DNA from: Paracoccus aminovorans
GTDB lineage: Bacteria; Pseudomonadota; Alphaproteobacteria; Rhodobacterales; Rhodobacteraceae
Direction of reading: 5' to 3'
Length of the DNA: 64,000 bases
Assembly (NCBI RefSeq): GCF_900005615.1
Contig: NZ_LN832560.1
Coordinates: forward strand, 121,257 to 185,256
Every line of letters begins with the position of its first letter. The stretch's first letter is position 1. Below are positions 56,983 to 64,000 of this stretch, one piece after another. Made by a program: the position numbers and the translations under genes. Below the pieces are notes generated by a model that did not search any database, had not been told where the DNA came from, and saw only the letters and a program-made list of their open reading frames with translations.

Positions 56983-58353
56983 ATGAAATATCAGACCCAG
57001 AAAATCGCGCTGGCCTATATCTACGTGGCGCTCGCGCTGTTCGCCGTCCAGGTCCTGATGGGCCTGATCCTCGGCTATATCTACGTCAATCCCAACTTCC
57101 TGTCCGAGACCCTGCCCTTCAACATCGCCCGGATGCTGCATTCCAACGCGCTGATCGTCTGGCTGCTGACGGGGTTCTTCGGCGCCGCCTATTTCCTGAT
57201 CCCGGAAGAGGCGGAACGCGAGATCCATTCGCCGACCCTGGCCTATGTCCAGCTGGCGATCCTGGTCGTCGGCACGGCGGGCGTGGTGGTGACCTATCTC
57301 TTCAACCTGTTCGAGGGCAATTTCCTGCTGGGCAAGCAGGGGCGCGAATTCCTGGAGCAGCCGACCTGGGTCAAGATCGGCATCGTCGTCGCGGCGCTGA
57401 TCTTTCTCTACAACGTCTCGCTGACGGTGCTGAAGGGGCGCAAGACGGTGATCTCGACCATCCTGCTGCTGGGCCTCTGGGGGCTGGCGCTGCTGTTCCT
57501 GTTCGCCTTCTACAACCCCTCGAACCTGGCGCTGGACAAGCAGTACTGGTGGAACGTCGTGCACCTGTGGGTGGAGGGCGTGTGGGAGCTGATCATGGCC
57601 TCGATCCTGGGCTTCCTGATGCTGAAGCTGACCGGCGTCGACCGCGAGGTGGTCGAGAAATGGCTGTACGTCATCGTCGCCTCGGCGCTGTTCTCGGGCA
57701 TCCTGGGGACCGGGCACCATTATTTCTGGATCGGGATGCCCGCCTATTGGCAATGGCTCGGCTCGATCTTCTCGAGTTTCGAGGTGGTGCCGTTCTTTGC
57801 CATGATGGCCTTCGCCTTCGTCATGGTCTGGAAGGGCAAGCGCGACCACCCGAACAAGGCGGCGCTGCTGTGGAGCCTGGGCTGCGCGGTGCTGGCCTTC
57901 TTCGGCGCCGGGGTGTGGGGCTTTCTGCACACGCTGCACGGGGTCAACTATTACACCCACGGCACGCAGGTCACGGCGGCGCACGGGCACCTGTCCTTCT
58001 TCGGCGCCTATGTCTGCCTGAACTTGGCGCTGTTCACCTATGCCATGCCGATCCTGCGCGGCCGCGACCCCTATAACCAGGTGCTGCTGATGGTCTCGTT
58101 CTGGCTGATGGCGGGCGGGATGGTGTTCATGACCTTCGTGCTGACCTTTGCCGGGGTGATCCAGACCCACCTCCAGCGCGTCATGGGCATCAACTACATG
58201 GAGGTGCAGGACCAGATCGGCCTGTTCTACTGGATGCGCTTCGGCGCCGGCGTGCCGGTGCTGCTGGGGGTGATCCTGTTCATCTGGGCCACGCTGGTTC
58301 CCCGCCGCGAGGTGATCCAGCCCGGCCCGGTGATCGAGCATGCCGCGGAGTAA
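56983..58353 (+). CDS. norB: Nitric oxide reductase subunit B (catalytic)
   Basis: 456 residues, 12 transmembrane helices, haem-copper oxidase superfamily. Ligand regions: [20 protein letters not shown] near residue 46 with the haem b His, [14 protein letters not shown] near 192 with the FeB His and Glu, [12 protein letters not shown] near 243 and [10 protein letters not shown] near 330. It reduces two NO to N2O at the haem b3-FeB centre in the inner membrane. Follows norC by 12 bases. Confidence 0.96.
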   Translation: MKYQTQKIALAYIYVALALFAVQVLMGLILGYIYVNPNFLSETLPFNIARMLHSNALIVWLLTGFFGAAYFLIPEEAEREIHSPTLAYVQLAILVVGTAGVVVTYLFNLFEGNFLLGKQGREFLEQPTWVKIGIVVAALIFLYNVSLTVLKGRKTVISTILLLGLWGLALLFLFAFYNPSNLALDKQYWWNVVHLWVEGVWELIMASILGFLMLKLTGVDREVVEKWLYVIVASALFSGILGTGHHYFWIGMPAYWQWLGSIFSSFEVVPFFAMMAFAFVMVWKGKRDHPNKAALLWSLGCAVLAFFGAGVWGFLHTLHGVNYYTHGTQVTAAHGHLSFFGAYVCLNLALFTYAMPILRGRDPYNQVLLMVSFWLMAGGMVFMTFVLTFAGVIQTHLQRVMGINYMEVQDQIGLFYWMRFGAGVPVLLGVILFIWATLVPRREVIQPGPVIEHAAE

Positions 58354-58360
58354 GAACGCC

Positions 58361-59167
58361 ATGGACGGAACATTGCATCATATCGAGGGGGGCACCGCCC
58401 CCTTCTACCTGCCCCAGGCCGACGAATGCGACATCTTCGCCGCCGCATTCGCCCACCGGCTGCCGCTGCTGCTGAAAGGCCCGACCGGCTGCGGCAAGAC
58501 CCGCTTCGTCGCCCATATGGCGGCGCGGCTGGGACGGCCGCTCTACACCGTCTCGTGCCACGACGACCTCTCGGCCGCCGACCTGATCGGCCGCTACCTG
58601 CTGAAGGGCGGCGAGACGGCCTGGGTGGACGGCCCCCTGACCCGCGCCGTGCGCGAGGGCGCGATCTGCTATCTGGACGAGGTGGTCGAGGCCAGAAAGG
58701 ACGTGGCCGTGGTCCTGCACCCGCTGACCGACGACCGCCGCATCCTGCCCATCGACCGCACCGGCGAGGAATTGCAGGCACCCCCGGGCTTCATGCTGGT
58801 GGCAAGCTACAACCCCGGTTACCAGAACATCCTGAAGACGCTGAAGCCCTCGACCCGGCAGCGCTTCCTGTCGATCGAGTTCGGCTTCCCGCCGCCCGAG
58901 CACGAATTGCCGGTGGTCTGCGGCGAAAGCGGACTGGACGAAAGCCGCGCGGCGCTGCTGATCCGCATCGCGAACAAGCTGCGCGGGCTCAAGGGCCAGG
59001 ACCTGGAGGAAGGCGTCTCGACCCGGCTGGTGATCTATGCCGCGACGCTGATCGCCGGCGGCATGAACTTCGACCGCGCGGTCGAGGCGGCGATGATCGA
59101 GCCCCTGACCGACGACGCCGAGGTGAAGCGCGGCCTGGCCGATCTGGTCACGGCGCTGGCGGGCTGA
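58361..59167 (+). CDS. norQ: NorQ, MoxR-type AAA+ ATPase for NO reductase maturation
   Basis: 268 residues. Walker [11 protein letters not shown] near residue 41, Walker [15 protein letters not shown] near 102 and the sensor region [20 protein letters not shown] near 145. CbbQ/NirQ/NorQ branch of MoxR ATPases. With NorD it inserts non-haem iron (FeB) into NorB. ATG 58361 lies 7 bases after the norB stop. Confidence 0.94.
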   Translation: MDGTLHHIEGGTAPFYLPQADECDIFAAAFAHRLPLLLKGPTGCGKTRFVAHMAARLGRPLYTVSCHDDLSAADLIGRYLLKGGETAWVDGPLTRAVREGAICYLDEVVEARKDVAVVLHPLTDDRRILPIDRTGEELQAPPGFMLVASYNPGYQNILKTLKPSTRQRFLSIEFGFPPPEHELPVVCGESGLDESRAALLIRIANKLRGLKGQDLEEGVSTRLVIYAATLIAGGMNFDRAVEAAMIEPLTDDAEVKRGLADLVTALAG

Positions 59168-59168
59168 C

Positions 59169-61052
59169 ATGGCGCATGACCTCGCCCCCTGGGAGCCGGA
59201 GGAGACGGTCGGCAAGCTGTGGCACCGTCTGGCCGGGCGGCTGGACGCGGCCCCGGATTTCAGCGACGCCGCGGCGACTCTGGAGCAGATGCGGCCGCGG
59301 CTTGCGGTGCTGTTCCGGGGCCTGGGCGGCGGCGGCTCGGTCGAGATCCGGGCCGTTGCCGAAGAGGAAAGCCGGCACCGCCTGCGGCTACGCCGCCGCC
59401 TGGCGACCCCGGTCGAGCACGTGGCGCGGGCCAGTTTCGACGGCGAGGCGCTGCGGCTGCCGGCCCGTCTGGCCGAGTTCCCGGACGCAGGGGACAACCG
59501 CGACCTCTACCTGTGGCTGGCCGCCTGCGCCGCACATGCGCCCGCCGTGCCGCCGGCCGACGACCCGCTTCAGGCCGACCTTGCCGCCATTGCCGCGTCG
59601 CGCGCCATGGTCGCGGCGACGCTGGAGGATGCGCCGGGGCTGCGGGTGCCGTGGCAGCGGCTGGTGCGCGCCCACCTGACCCTGCGCCCCCGCGCCGGCG
59701 GCGGCGTCGAGGGCGCTGTCGAGGCGCTGGTCCGCGCCGCCTTGCAGGACGGCGAGGCGCCGGTGCCGACCGGCCCTGCTCCGCGCGGTTATCGCCCGTT
59801 CCGCCCGGTCCCGATGTGGCCGCAGCTGCGGATCCCCGCCGCCTCGGCCCGCAACGAGGATGCCGAGCCCGCCGGCGCCGGGTCGCGCGACGAGAGCGAG
59901 GACGGCCCTGCCCGCAAGGCCCGCCGCAACAAGGCCGACCAGGCCGAGCGCAAGGACAGCATCATCCTCTACAAGTTCGAGGCCATGCTGAGCTGGGCGC
60001 AATTCCTGAACCTGAACCGTCGGGTCGAGGACGACGACCCCGAAAACGCCCGCAAGGCCGCCGACGACCAGGATGAGATCGCCTTGGGCCAGATATCCAA
60101 GGCACCGGCGACCAAGCTGAAGCTGCATCTGGACCTGGCGCCCGAGGATGCCGACCACGAACGGCTGTCGGCGCAGCATGTCTATCCCGAATGGGATGCC
60201 CGCCGCGGTGCCTATCTGCCCGATCACTGCCGGGTGCTGGCGACGACGGTCGAAGCCGACCCCGCCCATGCCGTGACGCCGGACCCGGCCGCGCGCCGGC
60301 GCATCCGCGCCGTGCGGCAACGCTTCCAGGCCCTGCGCCCGGCGCGGATCATGCGCCCCGGCCAGCCCGACGGCGAGGAACTGGACCTGGACGCCGCGCT
60401 GCGCTCGGCCGCCGACCTGCGCGCCACCGGCCAGGGCAGCGACCGCATCTGGCGCCAGTCCCGGCCCGAGCGGCGCGACCTTGCCGTCTCGATCCTGCTG
60501 GACGTGTCACGCTCGACCGAAAGCGCGGTCGCGGGCCGTGCCGTCATCGACATCGCGCGCGAGGCGCTGATCGCCCTGGCCTGGGGACTGGACGCCTGCG
60601 GCGACCGCTTCGCCATCCAGGGCTTTTCGTCGCTGCGGCGCGACCGCGTGTTCCTGCACGATTGCAAGGGCTTCGATGAGCCGATGACCGCCGAGATCGA
60701 GGCCCGCATCGCCGCGCTGCGGCCCGGTTTCTATACGCGGCTGGGCGCGGCGATGCGCCATGCCTCGGCCGGGCTGGCGACGCAGCCGCGGGCGCGGCGG
60801 CTGCTGCTGGTGCTGACCGACGGCAAGCCGAACGACCTGGACCATTACGAGGGCCGCCACGGCATCGAGGACAGCGCCATGGCCGTGCGCGAGGCCCGCC
60901 GCAGCGGACAGGCGGTGTTCGGCATCACCATCGACAAGCAGGCGCAGGCCTGGTTCCCGCGCATCTTCGGGCGCGGCGGCTTTGCGGTGATCGGCAATCC
61001 CGACCGGCTGACCGACGCCCTGCCCGAGATCTATCGCCAGCTGACGCTGTAG
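59169..61052 (+). CDS. norD: NorD, vWA-domain protein for NO reductase maturation
   Basis: 627 residues. A long, charged N-terminal region is followed by a C-terminal vWA domain with an intact MIDAS, ILLDVSRSTES near residue 440, and LVLTDGKPNDLDHYEGRHG near 545. NorD is the partner of the NorQ ATPase. It starts one base after the norQ stop. No norE or norF follows; instead a convergent gene begins at the very next base. Confidence 0.93.
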   Translation: MAHDLAPWEPEETVGKLWHRLAGRLDAAPDFSDAAATLEQMRPRLAVLFRGLGGGGSVEIRAVAEEESRHRLRLRRRLATPVEHVARASFDGEALRLPARLAEFPDAGDNRDLYLWLAACAAHAPAVPPADDPLQADLAAIAASRAMVAATLEDAPGLRVPWQRLVRAHLTLRPRAGGGVEGAVEALVRAALQDGEAPVPTGPAPRGYRPFRPVPMWPQLRIPAASARNEDAEPAGAGSRDESEDGPARKARRNKADQAERKDSIILYKFEAMLSWAQFLNLNRRVEDDDPENARKAADDQDEIALGQISKAPATKLKLHLDLAPEDADHERLSAQHVYPEWDARRGAYLPDHCRVLATTVEADPAHAVTPDPAARRRIRAVRQRFQALRPARIMRPGQPDGEELDLDAALRSAADLRATGQGSDRIWRQSRPERRDLAVSILLDVSRSTESAVAGRAVIDIAREALIALAWGLDACGDRFAIQGFSSLRRDRVFLHDCKGFDEPMTAEIEARIAALRPGFYTRLGAAMRHASAGLATQPRARRLLLVLTDGKPNDLDHYEGRHGIEDSAMAVREARRSGQAVFGITIDKQAQAWFPRIFGRGGFAVIGNPDRLTDALPEIYRQLTL

Positions 61053-61766
61053 TCAGACCTCGCCCGGATCGCCCTCGACCATGTCGCGCAGCGCCGCGAC
61101 CGAGCCGATCTGGGCCCGGGTCTGGTCGATGCGTACGCCATGGTCGCGCAACCGCGCGAAGGCGCGGCTAAGGCTTTCCGGCTTCATCCCCAGCGCGCCG
61201 GCGATCAGCGCCTTGTCATAGGGCAGCGTGACCTCGACCGATCCCTCGGCATCGGGCGGACAGAGCTCCAGCAGGAATCCGGCGACGCGCTGCGTGCCCG
61301 AGCGCGCCTTCAGCTGTTCGATCTGTTCGACCAAACCCTGCAGGTGCTGGAAGGTCGAGGCGATGACCGAGATCGCCGCCTCGGGCCGCGATTTCAGCGC
61401 CGAGAGCAGCGCGTCCGCCGGCAGCGCGATCAGCCGGCAATCGGTCGAGGCCGCGGCCGAGACCGGATAGGGCGCGCGCCGCAGCGCGATGGGCTCGCCG
61501 AAGCTTTGGCCGCGCTTCATCGTGCCGACGACCGCCTCGGTGCCGCCGGGCGTCAGGCGGTAAAGCTTGACCCAGCCCTCGGCCACGATATGCAGCGCCT
61601 GGGCGGTGTCGCCCTGGTGAAAGATCGGCGCCCCGCGCTGATAGCGCGCCACCCGCGCCCGATCCAGCAGCAGTTCCGCCAACTCCGCGGGCATGGTGGA
61701 CAGCAGGCGCGATTGCAGCGCGACGGCGCGCAATTCCGGGCTGAGGCGGGCCGAGGGCGACGCCAT
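61053..61766 (-). CDS. Crp/Fnr family regulator (Dnr-like)
   Basis: 237 residues: effector domain with APIFHQGDTAQALHIVAEGW near residue 45 and FGEPIALRRAPYPVSAAAST near 90, and a C-terminal winged helix (IAGALGMKPESLSRAFARLR near 195). No N-terminal Fe-S cysteines. It resembles DNR-type regulators of nitric oxide metabolism. It is the third gene of the hmp transcript (ATGA overlap with the preceding gene), so it is probably induced through NsrR. Its stop abuts the norD stop with no spacer. Confidence 0.82.
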   Translation of the reverse strand: MASPSARLSPELRAVALQSRLLSTMPAELAELLLDRARVARYQRGAPIFHQGDTAQALHIVAEGWVKLYRLTPGGTEAVVGTMKRGQSFGEPIALRRAPYPVSAAASTDCRLIALPADALLSALKSRPEAAISVIASTFQHLQGLVEQIEQLKARSGTQRVAGFLLELCPPDAEGSVEVTLPYDKALIAGALGMKPESLSRAFARLRDHGVRIDQTRAQIGSVAALRDMVEGDPGEV

Positions 61767-62230
61767 CAGAACAGCCCGTGACTGCCGCCCACCGCCCCGA
61801 CCACGGCGACGAGCGAGCTCAGGATCAGCAGCCAATGCATCCGCGCCAGCCGGGCAAAGTCCCGCGCCGGCTTCGCGGAAGAGGCCATGCGCCGGTGCAG
61901 GAACAGCGGCTCGATCACGAACAGCATCGCGGCAAAGATCAGCCAGACCATCAGCATCGCATGCATCCACCAGAACTGCGCATCCTGGAAACGATCCCAC
62001 ATCTGGCCGCGCCAGACCATCCAGAATCCGCTGAGCCCGGCCAGCGCCACCCACAACCGGGCCTGGGCCGCGAAACGCCCCTCGAAACGATGGAAGGCGG
62101 CAAGGCGCTCGGCCGGGGGATGCAGCGCCCGGATCGCCGGGATCACCACCAGGGTGACGAACCCGACGCCGCCGATCCACATCACGACCGCGACGACATG
62201 AAGAATGCGCGCGATGGTGAAATCGTCCAT
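61766..62230 (-). CDS. Four-helix membrane protein (DUF2269/CopD-like)
   Basis: 154 residues with four transmembrane segments: ILHVVAVVMWIGGVGFVTLV near residue 9, then helices near 52, 80 and 125. Conserved His (ILHVVAV, FHRFEGRF, WWMHAML, MHWLL) suggest possible haem or metal binding, as in related CopD/HemJ-like small proteins. Sits between hmp and a Crp-like regulator with 1-4 base overlaps on both sides, so a role in nitric oxide response is inferred from context. Confidence 0.72.
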   Translation of the reverse strand: MDDFTIARILHVVAVVMWIGGVGFVTLVVIPAIRALHPPAERLAAFHRFEGRFAAQARLWVALAGLSGFWMVWRGQMWDRFQDAQFWWMHAMLMVWLIFAAMLFVIEPLFLHRRMASSAKPARDFARLARMHWLLILSSLVAVVGAVGGSHGLF

Positions 62231-63438
62231 CAGGCCGCCAGAAGCTCGTCGGCGGGACCGAAGAACTCGTAATGGATGCGCGCCGACGCCACCCCGGCCA
62301 GCGACAGGGCCGAGACCGCCGCCCGCAGGAACGGCCGAGGACCGCAGATATAGTAATCCGCCTCGGCGGCCGGGGTATTGGCCAGCAGCCATTCCTCGGT
62401 GATCAGCCCGGCCAGGTCGTAGTCGCGGCCCGCGACCTCGTCCGGCAGCGGCGTCTGATGGAAATCGGTGACCTTGACATCATGGCCGCGCGCCGCCAGC
62501 GCCCGCACATGGTCGCGCATGGCATGGGTGTCGCGGTCATGCGTGCCATGGATGTATTGCACCGGCACCTGCGCCCCCTGCCCCACCAGCGATTCCAGCA
62601 TCGCGACCATCGGCGTCAGCCCGACCCCGCCCGACAGCAGGACGACCGGACGCGAAGGCTGTTCGTCCAGAAAGAACTCGCCCGCCGGTGCCGCGACCTT
62701 CAGCACCGTCCCGGCCGGCTGGTCGTGCAGCCAGCCCGAGGCCAGTCCCAACGGCTCGCGCTTGACGCTGATGCGATAGGTTTCCCCGTTCGGTGCCGCC
62801 GAGACCGAGTAATTCCGCTTGGCCGGCGGATGGCCGGGAATGTCGAACCAGAAGGTCAGATATTGGCCTGGCTTGTGCGCCATCACCGGCCCGCCGTCGA
62901 CCGGACGCAGCACGAAGGACTTGATGACGCTGCTTTCCGGAATCACCGCGTCGATGCGGAATTCGCGCCAGCCGTTCCAGCCGCCGGTCGAATCGACCTG
63001 GGCTTGGTAAAGCCGCTTTTCGCGCGCGATCAGGATATCGGCGAGGAACCAATAGGCTTCGCCCCAGGCGGCCAGGATTTCCTCGGTCGCGGCCTCGCCC
63101 AGCACATGCGAGATCGCGCCCAGCAGCGCCTCGGCAACATGCGGATAATGGTCGGGCTGGATCTGCAGGCCGACATGCTTTTGCGCGATGCGTTCGACCG
63201 CTGGTGCCAAGGCGGCAAGGTTCTCGATATTGCTGGCATAGGCCAGGATCGCGCCGGTCAGAGCCCGGGGCTGAGCGGCGTCGCCCCCCTGGTGCGACTG
63301 GTTGAACAGGTCGCGGATCGCCGGGTCGCGGAACATGCGGCTGTACATCTCATGCACGATGTCGAGGCCGCTGGCCTCGAGCGCGGGAACGGTGGCCTTG
63401 ACCAGTTCGATGGTCCGAGGGTTCAGGGTGCGGGTCAT
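62230..63438 (-). CDS. hmp: Flavohaemoglobin / nitric oxide dioxygenase
   Basis: 402 residues: globin domain (1-140) with the proximal His in AQKHVGLQIQPDHY near residue 85, FAD domain with KRNYSVSAAPNGETYRISVK near 208 and NAD domain with LLSGGVGLTPMVAML near 272 and YYICGPRPFLRA near 370. Hmp oxidises nitric oxide to nitrate with NAD(P)H and oxygen in the cytoplasm. ATG 63438 has GGAGG; the longer open frame would cross the NsrR sites. Divergent from nsrR. Confidence 0.95.
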   Translation of the reverse strand: MTRTLNPRTIELVKATVPALEASGLDIVHEMYSRMFRDPAIRDLFNQSHQGGDAAQPRALTGAILAYASNIENLAALAPAVERIAQKHVGLQIQPDHYPHVAEALLGAISHVLGEAATEEILAAWGEAYWFLADILIAREKRLYQAQVDSTGGWNGWREFRIDAVIPESSVIKSFVLRPVDGGPVMAHKPGQYLTFWFDIPGHPPAKRNYSVSAAPNGETYRISVKREPLGLASGWLHDQPAGTVLKVAAPAGEFFLDEQPSRPVVLLSGGVGLTPMVAMLESLVGQGAQVPVQYIHGTHDRDTHAMRDHVRALAARGHDVKVTDFHQTPLPDEVAGRDYDLAGLITEEWLLANTPAAEADYYICGPRPFLRAAVSALSLAGVASARIHYEFFGPADELLAA

Positions 63439-63477
63439 GGTTCCTCCTTGCAAGGCGTGGCGCCGGCTGGTTGTCAA

Positions 63478-63500
63478 TTCATGCATTTGCGATACATCTA
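63478..63500. promoter_or_regulatory. NsrR-type operator 1 (hmp-proximal)
   Basis: TTCATGCATTTGCGATACATCTA has the layout of the NsrR consensus, two ATGYATTT-type half-sites in inverted orientation over 23 bases. Located about 40 bases before the hmp start. Confidence 0.6.
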
Positions 63501-63514
63501 TACCGGCGATAGAA

Positions 63515-63537
63515 ATCATGCAATTCCTATGCATCTT
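63515..63537. promoter_or_regulatory. NsrR-type operator 2 (nsrR-proximal)
   Basis: ATCATGCAATT, one base, then CTATGCATCTT: the right half is a perfect NsrR half-site and the left differs by a few bases. Located 14 bases before the nsrR start, suggesting autoregulation. Centres of the two sites are about 37 bases apart. Confidence 0.6.
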
Positions 63538-63550
63538 ATTGGAAACGACG

Positions 63551-64000
63551 ATGCGGCTGACGCGATACAGTGATTATGCGATGCGGGTGCTGCTTTATCT
63601 GGGGCGGCAGCCCGACCGGCTGTGCTCGATCGCCGAGATCGCAAGAGCTTATGGAATCTCGCAAAATCACCTGATGAAGGTGATCAACGACCTCGTGAAC
63701 GCCGGCTGGCTGGCTAGCGTGCGCGGCCGGGGTGGCGGTGTACGGCTGGCGCGTCCCGCGGATGAAATCAGCGTGGGTGCGATCATTCGCCACACCGAGG
63801 ACGGGTTCGATCTGGTCGGCTGCGGCGATTGCATCATCTCGCCTGCCTGCGGGCTGACTTCTGTGTTGGACGAAGCGCTGGCCGCGTTTCTGGCTGTGCT
63901 GGACGGCTATACGCTGGCGGATGTGCTGGCGCGTCGCGGAGACTTTCTACCCCTTTTGCGGCCTCTGGAGCCCAGGGTAGCGGCCAAGGACAAGCCTTAG
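63551..64000 (+). CDS. nsrR: NsrR, Rrf2 family nitric oxide-sensing repressor
   Basis: 149 residues. Rrf2 winged helix MRLTRYSDYAMRVLLYLG at the start, ISQNHLMKVINDLVNAGWL near residue 36 as recognition region, and RGRGGGVRLARP wing. Three Cys in VGCGDCIISPACGL near residues 91-102 hold the NO-sensitive Fe-S cluster. The gene is complete and its stop is the last codon of the window. It lies divergent from hmp with two operator-like sites between. Confidence 0.93.
   Translation: MRLTRYSDYAMRVLLYLGRQPDRLCSIAEIARAYGISQNHLMKVINDLVNAGWLASVRGRGGGVRLARPADEISVGAIIRHTEDGFDLVGCGDCIISPACGLTSVLDEALAAFLAVLDGYTLADVLARRGDFLPLLRPLEPRVAAKDKP

Noticed and set aside
63439..63534. An upstream start for Hmp at 63534
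   Set aside because: It would translate through both NsrR-type operators and lacks a ribosome binding site; ATG 63438 has GGAGG and matches the family N-terminus.

Overview
The window is a very GC-rich alphaproteobacterial chromosome or large-replicon segment (strong G/C at third codon positions, many 1-8 base overlaps between consecutive genes, GAAC-N7-GAAC type LexA box, NnrR/NsrR/pseudoazurin/NorCBQD set). Gene content fits Rhodobacterales, most likely a Paracoccus with methylated-amine methylotrophy and denitrification. This placement is an inference from gene families, not from a marker gene. I see no rRNA, tRNA, CRISPR array or insertion sequence.

Layout. (1) 1-9071: a phospholipase D-like protein, a DUF805 membrane protein, then a tightly overlapping six-gene cassette DUF4129 - DUF4350 - MoxR ATPase - DUF58 - SpoIIM-like - RDD, probably an envelope-associated MoxR/vWA system. 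(2) 9381-32643: methylated-amine oxidation. N-methylglutamate synthase (mgsABC) and gamma-glutamylmethylamide synthetase (gmaS); a GntR regulator; a signal-peptide-less periplasmic-binding-protein homologue; trimethylamine monooxygenase (tmm); TMAO demethylase (tdm, DUF1989-GcvT); an APC permease; dimethylamine monooxygenase (dmmD, dmmA, dmmB, dmmC); a GlxA-type AraC regulator; N-methylglutamate dehydrogenase, sarcosine-oxidase-like (mgdABCD); folD. Together these take TMA to TMAO, DMA, MMA, gamma-glutamylmethylamide and N-methylglutamate, with methyl groups leaving as formaldehyde/methylene-THF. (3) 32775-47544: purU, an XRE-cupin regulator, an ammonium transporter, and a nearly complete serine cycle: glyA, ppc, hprA, mtkB, mtkA and a class V aminotransferase as one minus-strand operon, and mclA-gckA on the plus strand behind a LuxR-type regulator. 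(4) 47545-53555: a decayed Fes-like esterase, a pyridoxamine-phosphate-oxidase-fold protein, an SOS-boxed DNA repair pair (radical SAM protein plus UdgX) and a large catalase. (5) 53578-64000: nitric oxide metabolism. nnrS, pseudoazurin, nnrR, a small membrane protein, norCBQD, then a Crp-like regulator, a small membrane protein, flavohaemoglobin hmp and divergent nsrR.

Regulation visible in the DNA. A 15-base element TTTC-N7-GAAA lies in front of mgsA, mgdA, the XRE-cupin gene and mclA, which suggests one regulon joining amine oxidation to the serine cycle. A perfect inverted repeat GAACCAAT-N7-ATTGGTTC overlaps the -10 side of a good promoter before tmm and shares half-sites with the gntR promoter. 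NnrR-type boxes precede norC and pseudoazurin, and two NsrR-type operators sit between hmp and nsrR.

Oddities: a one-base deletion in a C run near the 3' end of purU, loss of the Zn-cysteine motif in MgdB, an eroded MIDAS motif in the DUF58 protein, and a leader-like region with a 10-bp perfect hairpin before the permease.
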